From the NCBI GenBank assembly GCA_001563885.1, contig LKMM01000192.1, positions 1 to 5,260 on the forward strand: 5,260 nt of DNA. Reading direction: 5' to 3'. Position numbers and translations under genes: made by a program. Positions within the stretch are counted from its first letter, which is position 1, and every line of letters starts with the position of its first letter. Of this stretch, positions 1 to 4,661 are shown piece after piece. Under the pieces are notes generated by a model, which was given only the letters and a program-made list of their open reading frames with translations, made no database searches and was not told the DNA's origin. Source of the DNA: Natrialbaceae archaeon B1-Br10_E2g27 (GTDB taxonomy: Archaea; Halobacteriota; Halobacteria; Halobacteriales; Natrialbaceae).

Positions 1-25
1 AGACGATTTTGACGGTAGTTATGCA

Positions 26-34
26 ATTTAAAAA
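26..34 (+). promoter_or_regulatory. TATA-like box, leader region
   Basis: ATTTAAAAA resembles a haloarchaeal TATA box. A transcript from it would begin near 55-58, just before the GGTGA and ATG of the possible small ORF at 66. It could serve that ORF, the operon with a roughly 200-base leader, or nothing. Confidence 0.3.
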
Positions 35-65
35 CCGGTAGACGTGACGTAGGTAGTGGTGAAAA

Positions 66-164
66 ATGCCGGTGGTCCAGACACACACCCGTCTTCCGAT
101 GGGTGTTTATATGGTATCAAAAGTCCACGAAGCCATCGGTAGCGTGCTCGAGCCGGCGGTCTAG
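66..164 (+). CDS. Possible 32-residue small ORF in the operon leader
   Basis: An ATG at 66 opens 32 codons ending in TAG at 162-164. I do not recognise the peptide. It has a C-terminal half reading MVSKVHEAIGSVLEPAV, which could form a short amphipathic helix. GGTGA at 58-62 matches part of the archaeal Shine-Dalgarno sequence and lies a few bases before the ATG; a TATA-like ATTTAAAAA lies at 26-34. Internal ATGs at 99 and 111 are alternative starts. It ends 94 bases before the first operon gene, so it could be a leader peptide, an independent microprotein, or chance. No domain or homology supports it; the only evidence is the ribosome site and promoter spacing. Confidence 0.22.
   Translation: MPVVQTHTRLPMGVYMVSKVHEAIGSVLEPAV
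85..106. promoter_or_regulatory. Hairpin or dyad in the operon leader
   Basis: The arms ACACCC (85-90) and GGGTGT (101-106) are perfectly complementary. The pairing continues inward through GTC (91-93) and GAT (98-100) with one G-T pair, leaving a TTCC loop, for a 9-bp stem. It is followed directly by TTTATAT. This could be an intrinsic terminator of an upstream transcript (a GC stem followed by T residues), or a repressor/activator dyad abutting the TATA-like sequence at 104-112. The sequence alone cannot decide between these. Confidence 0.35.
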
Positions 165-221
165 AAATCCCAAACTGCCGAAAAACCCTGTCAGAGACGC
201 TTGCAACGGTTGTCGTCAGCG

Positions 222-231
222 TTCGTTTTTA
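222..231 (+). promoter_or_regulatory. Candidate promoter TATA box for the operon
   Basis: TTCGTTTTTA sits about 30 bases before the ATG at 259. That is the spacing expected if transcription starts at or just before the start codon, as is common for leaderless or short-leader haloarchaeal transcripts. No Shine-Dalgarno-like sequence precedes the ATG, which fits a leaderless message. A second TATA-like TGTTTATAT at 104-112 is an alternative that would give a leader of about 125 bases. Confidence 0.42.
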
Positions 232-258
232 CCCCCTATCACCCTGAGTAGGCCGTGT

Positions 259-1167
259 ATGTCAGTCGACATCGCCCACGAGTACTTCACGTGGGAACTC
301 GTACAGGAAGTGGCCACAGAGAACGGATATTTCGAGGAGGAAGGCATCGAGCCCGATCTCTCGTATTTCGCACCTGGGACGCAGGATTTCTCCGACCAGG
401 GCGAGAACGCCTACGAGACGGACTGGTGGGACGAACTCGACGAGCAGGGTGAAACCCACGGCGTCTGCGAGTGGAACGCCATCCAGGAGGCCTCCGAGAC
501 CGACCGAACCATCGTCGGCTCCTACAGCGAGTGGGACCGCGTGCTCTTTGTCGCCGAAGATGCACCGTATGAGTCCATCGAGGACCTCAAAGGGGAGTCG
601 ATCGGGATCAACACGTACGCGACCTCGTTTTACTCGATTCCCGAGATGCTCGAGTACGAGGGCTTCGAGGAAGACGAAATCGTCCTCGAACACGTCGGCT
701 CGGCCGAAGAGCGGTTCGAGGCAGTCAAACGCGGCGACGTCGAGGCAATCGGCGTCCTCGAGCCATACGTCACGCTCGGTCGATACGACGACGAACTGCG
801 TGCGGTATACGACGGACCGTGCAGAGCAGCACTCGTCGCACCAAGCGACATCGATCCGAACGACGTCGAGGCGTTCCGACGTGCGCTCAACCGAGCGGTC
901 GAGGATATCAACGCCGACCTCGAGGGGTACCGAGACCAGTATATCGACCTGCTCGAGGAGGCAGCCAAACGCGATCCCGATGCGTTCGAAGACGTCGATT
1001 TCGACGGGTTGAGAGCGGACTTCGAGCTCAGACAGTTCCTCCCAGTGCGTGCACCTGATAGCGAGCGAATCGAGGGCACCACCGAGTGGATGGTCGAGTC
1101 CGGATATGTCGACGATCCGGACGATGTCGAGACGCTCGAGGGAGAGCAGCCGCCGGCTTCGGACTGA
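259..1167 (+). CDS. Signal-less NMT1/SsuA-like solute-binding-fold protein, first gene of ABC importer operon
   Basis: This 302-residue acidic protein has the layout of type-II periplasmic binding proteins of the NMT1/SsuA/THI5 class. An opening strand is followed by a helix and GYFEEEGIEP (residues 23-32), the standard 'GYF.eeGi' motif. Then come IEDLKGESIGIN (107-118) and a run AVKRGDVEAIGVLEPYVTLG (155-174), the usual hinge and second-lobe elements. The mature fold begins at residue 2: there is no hydrophobic stretch, twin arginine or lipobox, either here or in the upstream in-frame extension. It should therefore be cytoplasmic. The ATG at 259 is chosen because codons 103-258 encode a basic, Cys-rich, non-haloarchaeal composition. 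Two cysteines stand out, C70 (HGVCEW) and C188 (GPCRA). It lies 3 bases before the ATPase gene and likely shares its transcript. It may be a sensor, a chaperone, or an enzyme of this fold (families such as DszB desulfinase or Thi5 show the fold can be catalytic). The Thi5 CCCFC motif is absent. Function unknown. Confidence 0.8.
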   Translation: MSVDIAHEYFTWELVQEVATENGYFEEEGIEPDLSYFAPGTQDFSDQGENAYETDWWDELDEQGETHGVCEWNAIQEASETDRTIVGSYSEWDRVLFVAEDAPYESIEDLKGESIGINTYATSFYSIPEMLEYEGFEEDEIVLEHVGSAEERFEAVKRGDVEAIGVLEPYVTLGRYDDELRAVYDGPCRAALVAPSDIDPNDVEAFRRALNRAVEDINADLEGYRDQYIDLLEEAAKRDPDAFEDVDFDGLRADFELRQFLPVRAPDSERIEGTTEWMVESGYVDDPDDVETLEGEQPPASD

Positions 1168-1170
1168 CTG

Positions 1171-2073
1171 ATGTCCCTTCGAACACGACTCAAGCGCGTT
1201 ACAGGGGTACAGAACCCCACGAAGCGACAGACCGACCGCGATGGGATGTCGCCCAGTCACGACGCCGACCGAGGCCGCAAAACGGCGTCGGACTCGAGTC
1301 GGGATAGCCCGACTGAGACGTCGCCAGAACGGTCAGAACAGCCGGCGGTGGTCGTCGATACTGTTTCGAAGCGCTACGAGGAGACGGTCGTCTTCGAGGA
1401 CCTCGAGTTGCGAGTCGGTGACGGCGAGTTTCTCTGTCTGCTCGGACCGAGTGGCTGTGGCAAAACGACGCTGTTGCATATGCTCGCCGGTATCGAGTCA
1501 CCGACCGGTGGAGAGATACGCGCCTACGGGAAGCCGGTCACGGGGCCGGACTACCGTCGAGGGGTCGTGTTCCAGAAACCGCTGTTGTATCCCTGGCTTT
1601 CGGTCCGAGCAAACGTTGCACTCGGGCCGCGATTGCGAGGTGAGCAGCCGGATTATGAGCGAATCGAGCAGCTACTGGACCTCGTTTCACTCGAGGACGT
1701 CGGAGACGCCCCGCCCGGGAGTCTCTCCGGCGGCATGGCCCAACGTGCGTCGCTTGCCCGGACCCTAGCAAACGAGCCGGAACTGTTGCTGTTCGACGAG
1801 CCGTTCAGCGCACTGGACGAACTCACGAAACGCACGTTACAGGACGAGATTCGACGGATCGTCGACCAACTCGATCTGACAGCCGTCTTCGTCACACACG
1901 ACGTCGAGGAGGCGATCTATCTCGGTGACCGCGTCGTCGTCCTCGGAACCGAAGAAACTGGTATCGCTGGTATCGAGTCCGTCGAGGGTGCCGGGCGTCC
2001 ACACGAACAGCCGGACTCGCTCGATCACCGGCGGCGAATCGTCAACCTGCTCGGAGTGGACAATGGAGCATAA
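1171..2073 (+). CDS. ABC importer ATP-binding protein, nitrate/sulfonate/taurine class
   Basis: This cytoplasmic ATPase energises the importer through ATP binding and hydrolysis at a dimer interface docked on the permease. All core motifs are intact: Walker A GPSGCGKT (residues 92-99), Q-loop glutamine at 135 in VVFQKPLLYPW, signature LSGGMAQR (185-192), Walker B ELLLFDEP (204-211) with catalytic E210, D-loop SALD (213-216) and H-loop H243 in VTHD. The QKPLLYPW segment and the short single domain are typical of the SsuB/TauB/NrtD/ThiZ group. The body from about residue 58 is standard, but the first 57 residues are a hydrophilic, low-complexity extension. An ATG at 1246 (residue 26) is an alternative start, and neither start has a clear ribosome site. 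The start at 1171, 3 bases after the preceding stop, suits coupled translation. Its 3' end overlaps the next gene by 11 bases. The substrate is not determined. Confidence 0.95.
   Translation: MSLRTRLKRVTGVQNPTKRQTDRDGMSPSHDADRGRKTASDSSRDSPTETSPERSEQPAVVVDTVSKRYEETVVFEDLELRVGDGEFLCLLGPSGCGKTTLLHMLAGIESPTGGEIRAYGKPVTGPDYRRGVVFQKPLLYPWLSVRANVALGPRLRGEQPDYERIEQLLDLVSLEDVGDAPPGSLSGGMAQRASLARTLANEPELLLFDEPFSALDELTKRTLQDEIRRIVDQLDLTAVFVTHDVEEAIYLGDRVVVLGTEETGIAGIESVEGAGRPHEQPDSLDHRRRIVNLLGVDNGA
2053..2056 (+). promoter_or_regulatory. Ribosome binding site for the lipoprotein gene
   Basis: GGAG within CGGAGTGG lies 6 bases before the ATG at 2063, inside the 3' end of the ATPase gene. It supports 2063 as a start rather than the upstream in-frame extension that merely shadows the ATPase frame. 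A second site, GGGAG at 2133-2137, stands 6 bases before an in-frame ATG at 2144, so both starts are viable. Confidence 0.55.
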
Positions 2074-3361
2074 CGACGACCACCGTACCGACTCCCTCAC
2101 AACCGATCCCAACGGATCCGACCGACCAGTCAGGGAGACCCTGATGGGGGCTGGCTGGGAGAATCCCTCAGAGAAGGCCAGAACGCACGGCCTCTCACGC
2201 CGAGAATTTATGCGGGAGTCGGGGCTGACCTCGCTTGCTGGCATCTCGATGACCGCAGGCTGTCTCGGCAGAAGCGACGACGAGACCCTCGAGATCGGCT
2301 ACCTGCCGATTACGGACGCCGCACCGCTTTTGGCGGGCTATGCGAACGACTACTTTACGGACCATGGCGTCGATGTCGCCGAACCGACGCTGTTTCGGGG
2401 CTGGGCCGATCTCGCAGAGGCGTTTCTCAACCGTGAGGTCGATCTCGTCCATTTCCTGATGCCGATGACGCTGTGGATGCGCTACGGCCAGGTTGAGGCG
2501 GATCTGACGGTAGTTGCCTGGGACCACGTAGACGGCTCCGCACTGACCGTCGGCCCCGAAGTCAGCGACTGGACTGATCTGGGTGGGACGGACGTCGCCG
2601 TGCCGTTCTGGTACTCGATTCACAACGTCATCCTGCAGATCGGGTTACGCGAACACGGGCTCACGCCACGTACCGATGCGGACGGCGACGATCTAGCCGA
2701 CGACGAAGTCAATCTCGTAGTGACGCCGCCTCCGGATATGCCCGCCGCACTTGACAACGGGTCGATTGCTGGCTACGTCGTCGCCGAGCCGTTCAACGCC
2801 ATCGGCGAACTCGATGCCGGCGGCCGAATCCTGCGGTTTACCGGCGATATCTGGCGGGAACACGCCTGCTGTGTCGTCGCGATGCACGAGAGTGCCGTCG
2901 AGAACGATCCCGAATGGGCAACCGACGTCGTTCGCGGCGTCGTCGACGGCCAACTGTGGCTCCAGGACAACCGATCCGAGGCCGCGACGCTCCTCTCCGA
3001 AGACGAAACCGAACTGTTCCCACAGGGACCCGAACCGCTAGAACGTGCGTTGACGCTGTATGCCGATCACGACCATTACCACGACGATGGCGCAATCCAG
3101 CACACAGACTGGGAGTCAGACCGGATCGGCTTTTACCCCTATCCCTACCCGTCCTACACCAAGGCGTTGACCCGTCAATTAAAAGAAACCCGAGTCGAAG
3201 GCGAGACAACGTTTCTCGAGGAGATAGACCCCGAGTTCGTCGCCGACGATCTCGTGACGTACGAACCGATCGAAACCGCACTCGAGGATGCAGGCGGACC
3301 GTCTGCGTTTGGCATCCCGGAGGAAGATGGATATGAGCGTGAGGAAGACATTCACCTCTGA
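2063..3361 (+). CDS. Tat-exported lipoprotein solute-binding protein, NrtA/SsuA-like
   Basis: From the ATG at 2063 this is a 432-residue protein that should capture the solute outside the cell and deliver it to the permease. The leader has LSRREFMRESG (residues 44-54), a Tat motif with RR at 46-47, then a hydrophobic segment and a lipobox TAGC with C67, the likely lipid-anchored first mature residue. The mature part starts LEIGYLPITDAAPLLAGYAN (77-96), followed by DYFTDHGVDV, FLNREVDLVHFL, W170-TDLGGTDVAVP and a second lobe with AGYVVAEPFNAIGELDAGG (236-254), all characteristic of the CmpA/NrtA/SsuA binding-protein family. Total length suits the longer NrtA-like members. The C-terminal part has a His/Asp-rich stretch (335-349) and a Tyr/Pro run FYPYPYPSY (357-365). 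The 45-residue segment before the twin arginine is unusually long; the ATG at 2144 would give 405 residues and a more typical leader. It overlaps its neighbours by 11 and 29 bases. Substrate unknown: nitrate, bicarbonate, sulfonates, taurine, riboflavin or thiamine precursors are all handled by relatives. Confidence 0.92.
   Translation: MEHNDDHRTDSLTTDPNGSDRPVRETLMGAGWENPSEKARTHGLSRREFMRESGLTSLAGISMTAGCLGRSDDETLEIGYLPITDAAPLLAGYANDYFTDHGVDVAEPTLFRGWADLAEAFLNREVDLVHFLMPMTLWMRYGQVEADLTVVAWDHVDGSALTVGPEVSDWTDLGGTDVAVPFWYSIHNVILQIGLREHGLTPRTDADGDDLADDEVNLVVTPPPDMPAALDNGSIAGYVVAEPFNAIGELDAGGRILRFTGDIWREHACCVVAMHESAVENDPEWATDVVRGVVDGQLWLQDNRSEAATLLSEDETELFPQGPEPLERALTLYADHDHYHDDGAIQHTDWESDRIGFYPYPYPSYTKALTRQLKETRVEGETTFLEEIDPEFVADDLVTYEPIETALEDAGGPSAFGIPEEDGYEREEDIHL
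3319..3323 (+). promoter_or_regulatory. Ribosome binding site for the permease gene
   Basis: GGAGG is a perfect Shine-Dalgarno core within the end of the lipoprotein gene. It lies 9 bases before the ATG at 3333 and only 3 bases before the ATG at 3327. I therefore favour 3333; an ATG at 3288 lies upstream of the site and is unlikely to be used. Confidence 0.65.
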
Positions 3362-4103
3362 GCGCCGGGTCGACTTGGATCGGTTCCTGCCGGCGATCGG
3401 CTTGCTGGTCGGGATTGCACTCTGGACGCTGGTGACGACGGTGACAGAGGGTGTTATTCAGCAGTTCCATCCGGTTGCAAGCGCCGATGCACTGGCACGG
3501 TTGCTCTCGGAGCCGTCGTTTTACGAGCACATCTGGATCAGCCTCTATCGATTCGCGCTTGCACTCGGGCTGTCGATCGCTATCGGCCTCCCCATTGGCG
3601 TCCTGGTCGGCTTTTTCACCAGTGCCGAGCGCGCGACGACGCTGCTGTTTCAGTTCATGCGGATGATCTCGCCGTTGGCATGGTTCCCAATTGCGATCAT
3701 CATCTTCGGCGTCGGAACCGGAGCAGCGGTGTTCGTGATGGTGATGGCTGGCCTCTGGCCGATCATCCTCAATACGGCACACGGGATCTCGACGATCGAA
3801 GACGACTGGACGACCGTCGCCGAATCCCTCGGAGGAGATACGCCTCGAGTGATCCGGTATGTCGTCGTCCCCGGCGCACTCCCGGACATGCTCACCGGCC
3901 TTCGACTGAGCGTTGGAATCCTCTGGATCATCCTGGTCCCCGCCGAAATGCTCGGGGTGAACTCGGGACTTGGCTACTACGTGCTCGATGCGCGTGATCG
4001 ATTCGCCTACGCGGAAATTCCAGCCGTGATGATCATCATCGGCATAATCGGCTACAGCCTCGATCTGGTGTTGCGACTGTTGCTCAAACGCTGGAGCTGG
4101 TAG
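3333..4103 (+). CDS. ABC importer permease, BPD_transp_1 family (SsuC/TauC/NrtB-like)
   Basis: This 256-residue integral membrane protein forms the transport channel, presumably as a homodimer since no second permease gene is present. Hydrophobic segments lie at about residues 18-37, 69-95, 107-127, 129-149, 190-208 and 230-250, giving the six helices usual for this family. The conserved cytoplasmic EAA loop that docks the ATPase is visible at 163-192: AESLGGDTPRVIRYVVVPGA followed by LPDM, with the invariant glycine in SLGG and the proline in VVPGALP. The helix after it carries VPAEMLGVNSGLG, also characteristic of SsuC/NrtB/ThiX permeases. The start at 3333 is set by the GGAGG at 3319-3323; starts at 3327 and 3288 are possible. 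It overlaps the lipoprotein gene by 29 bases and ends the operon. Confidence 0.93.
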   Translation: MSVRKTFTSERRVDLDRFLPAIGLLVGIALWTLVTTVTEGVIQQFHPVASADALARLLSEPSFYEHIWISLYRFALALGLSIAIGLPIGVLVGFFTSAERATTLLFQFMRMISPLAWFPIAIIIFGVGTGAAVFVMVMAGLWPIILNTAHGISTIEDDWTTVAESLGGDTPRVIRYVVVPGALPDMLTGLRLSVGILWIILVPAEMLGVNSGLGYYVLDARDRFAYAEIPAVMIIIGIIGYSLDLVLRLLLKRWSW

Positions 4104-4117
4104 CCATCCGAAGTCTC

Positions 4118-4140
4118 CGGCGATTGTCCAATCGGGGCCG
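4118..4140. terminator. Weak hairpin between convergent genes
   Basis: CGATT (4121-4125) pairs with AATCG (4130-4134) around a GTCC loop, and CGG (4118-4120) can pair with CCG (4138-4140) across a GGG bulge. It falls in the 52-base gap between the operon and the convergent small gene. No T-tract follows on either strand, so terminator function is only suggested by position. Confidence 0.2.
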
Positions 4141-4155
4141 CCTCGAGAAACGACA

Positions 4156-4359
4156 CTAGCCACTTTGTGGATCGCGGTTTGCGAGGAAAACGACGAGGAC
4201 ACCCCCACCGAGGATCCAGCAAATCCCCAACCCGACGAAGACGACATTTGCCGTGACAGCCCCGGTAGCGGCGACTGTCCCTCCGAACAAAACCATTGCG
4301 AGAAGCATTATTCGATAAAAACGCTCTTGTTCGGCAAACCAGCGGGCGTACGTGTCCAT
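4156..4359 (-). CDS. Small two-helix membrane protein, unknown function
   Basis: This 67-residue protein starts at the ATG complementary to 4357-4359 and ends in TAG at 4156-4158. Residues 1-15 (MDTYARWFAEQERFY) are a charged amphipathic lead. Two hydrophobic segments follow, at about 17-36 (ending in GGTVAATGA) and 38-60 (VVFVGLGICWILGGGVLVVF), then a short polar tail, NRDPQSG. The composition matches a genuine membrane protein, not an antisense shadow, and no long gene overlaps it. I do not recognise the family; small two-helix membrane proteins of this shape are common and mostly uncharacterised in haloarchaea. It is convergent with the importer operon and has its own promoter-like box, so a functional link to the transporter is not implied. 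Confidence 0.72.
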   Translation of the reverse strand: MDTYARWFAEQERFYRIMLLAMVLFGGTVAATGAVTANVVFVGLGICWILGGGVLVVFLANRDPQSG

Positions 4360-4380
4360 GTCGAACGATAGGAACTCTCA

Positions 4381-4390
4381 CATAAGTATG
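4381..4390 (-). promoter_or_regulatory. Candidate promoter for the small membrane protein
   Basis: Read on the minus strand this is CATACTTATG, a TATA-like element centred about 26 bases before the ATG at 4359. That spacing predicts a leaderless transcript, and no Shine-Dalgarno-like sequence precedes the start codon. Confidence 0.35.
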
Positions 4391-4415
4391 CTACCGGTCA
4401 CGAACTCTCGCTTGC

Positions 4416-4463
4416 TGAATTTCAAGGTGAAAGCCTCGCGCTTCAGCGCGGAGAGGCGGTCAA
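4416..4463 (+). mobile_element. Solitary right end of an IS200/IS605 (IS1341-type, TnpB) element
   Basis: The segment AATTTCAAGGTGAAAGCC (4418-4435) followed by the hairpin at 4433-4457 and GGTCAAGAA (4458-4466) resembles, from memory, the conserved right ends that follow tnpB genes in haloarchaeal IS1341-type elements. In these the region past the tnpB stop also forms the 3' part of the omega/reRNA scaffold. A TGA at 4416-4418 sits where a tnpB stop would be expected, but the codons before it do not resemble TnpB. No transposase or tnpB is present on either side, and the promoter and start of the minus-strand gene lie only about 30-60 bases away. This is therefore a remnant or solo end. The boundary is approximate; the element may end near TCAA at 4460-4463. 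Confidence 0.5.
4433..4457 (+). ncRNA. Strong hairpin, possible 3' omega-RNA scaffold stem
   Basis: GCCTC (4433-4437) pairs with GAGGC (4453-4457). Inside it GCGC (4438-4441) pairs with GCGC (4446-4449) around a TTCA loop, with GGA bulged at 4450-4452. The plus-strand orientation is inferred from the resemblance to TnpB-element right ends. If transcribed, it could be the terminal stem of a guide-RNA scaffold with sequence from about 4464 (GAATATCGATCGATCC) in the guide position. No T-tract follows, so an intrinsic terminator is less likely. Expression is not shown by the sequence. Confidence 0.35.
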
Positions 4464-4502
4464 GAATATCGATCGATCCTAACGTCCCCCTATTATATGT
4501 AA

Positions 4503-4511
4503 TTTTATATA
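4503..4511 (+). promoter_or_regulatory. A/T-rich TATA-like element
   Basis: TTTTATATA sits in the most A/T-rich part of the window (4488-4513). A start site about 25-28 bases downstream would fall near 4533-4536, just before the GTG at 4542 of a 31-codon frame, and about 127 bases before the hydrolase start. It could drive either. Confidence 0.4.
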
Positions 4512-4541
4512 TACGCCACAGGCGATACGCTCCTGAAACAT

Positions 4542-4637
4542 GTGTTGACCGCCTCCGTTGCCGAGAAGAACCGGCCACGCGTCGCCGAATATTCTCCTGA
4601 GTCACTCGACAGTGAACTGTCACGGGCAAAAAACTAA
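4542..4637 (+). CDS. Possible 31-residue small ORF or 3' gene remnant
   Basis: A GTG at 4542 opens 31 codons to TAA at 4635-4637. The same frame is open upstream to 4503, reading through ATGDTLLKHVLTASV. The sequence AEKNRPRVAEYSPESLDSEL looks like ordinary soluble protein, with balanced charges and a mixed helical pattern, more than random intergenic DNA. Two readings are possible: a leaderless microprotein from the TATA-like box at 4503-4511, or the tail of a gene whose body was lost when the neighbouring insertion element came or went. I do not recognise a family, and no ribosome site precedes the GTG. Confidence 0.22.
   Translation: MLTASVAEKNRPRVAEYSPESLDSELSRAKN
4602..4621. repeat. Overlapping inverted repeats, candidate operator
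   Basis: GACAGT (4608-4613) and ACTGTC (4616-4621) form a perfect 6-bp dyad with a 2-base spacer. Overlapping it, TCACT (4602-4606) pairs with AGTGA (4611-4615). The centre is about 47 bases before the hydrolase ATG, a position where haloarchaeal regulators often bind. The dyad also lies within the 31-codon frame. Confidence 0.3.
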
Positions 4638-4661
4638 CTGCACAGACATGTATATCCAGAT

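Larger units (their letters stand above)
1..258. other. Leader region upstream of the ABC importer operon
   Basis: No confident gene lies here. The stretch has A/T-rich TATA-like boxes at about 25-34, 104-112 and 222-231, a hairpin at 85-106, and a possible 32-codon ORF at 66-164. The reading frame of the first operon gene stays open upstream to a GTG at 103. That extension is rich in Arg, Lys and Cys and poor in acidic residues, unlike every real protein in the window, so I treat it as non-coding leader. The upstream gene, if any, ends outside the window. Confidence 0.6.
4360..4661. other. Intergenic region with insertion-sequence scar and promoter-like DNA
   Basis: This 302-base stretch has no confident gene. 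In order it contains the promoter of the minus-strand gene, an IS200/IS605-type right end with a strong hairpin (about 4416-4463), an A/T-rich tract with TATA-like sequence (4488-4513), a 31-codon open frame (4542-4637), an overlapping dyad at 4602-4621 and the start-proximal region of the hydrolase. The plus-strand frame opening near 4352 across this stretch is basic and repeats the hairpin, so it is not treated as a gene. Confidence 0.55.

Noticed and set aside
103..258. In-frame N-terminal extension of the signal-less binding-fold protein from a GTG
   Set aside because: The 52 residues are basic and Cys-rich, lack any hydrophobic or twin-arginine segment, and do not match the acidic composition of the rest. 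A TATA-like box at 222-231 lies inside it.
231..258. Thiamine pyrophosphate riboswitch suggested by ACCCTGAGTA before the first operon gene
   Set aside because: Only a short CTGAG match is present. The remaining conserved TPP-riboswitch segments and helices are not found in the leader, so this does not identify the substrate as a thiamine precursor.
262..1260. Long minus-strand open frame opposite the first operon gene
   Set aside because: It mirrors the codon structure of a clear plus-strand gene. Its composition (Val/Leu/Arg/Cys-rich with no domain) is typical of antisense shadows in GC-rich haloarchaeal DNA.
2838..4247. 469-codon minus-strand open frame opposite the lipoprotein and permease genes
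   Set aside because: It spans two confirmed plus-strand genes and the small minus-strand gene in another frame. It is Arg/His/Ser-rich with no recognisable motif, so it is a shadow.
4433..4457. Hairpin as a CRISPR repeat or intrinsic terminator
   Set aside because: There is a single copy with no spacer-repeat pattern and no T-tract after the stem; resemblance to IS200/IS605 right ends explains it better.
4352..4600. 82-codon plus-strand frame across the hairpin region
   Set aside because: It translates the IS right-end hairpin and A/T-rich promoter-like DNA into a basic peptide with no protein-like features.
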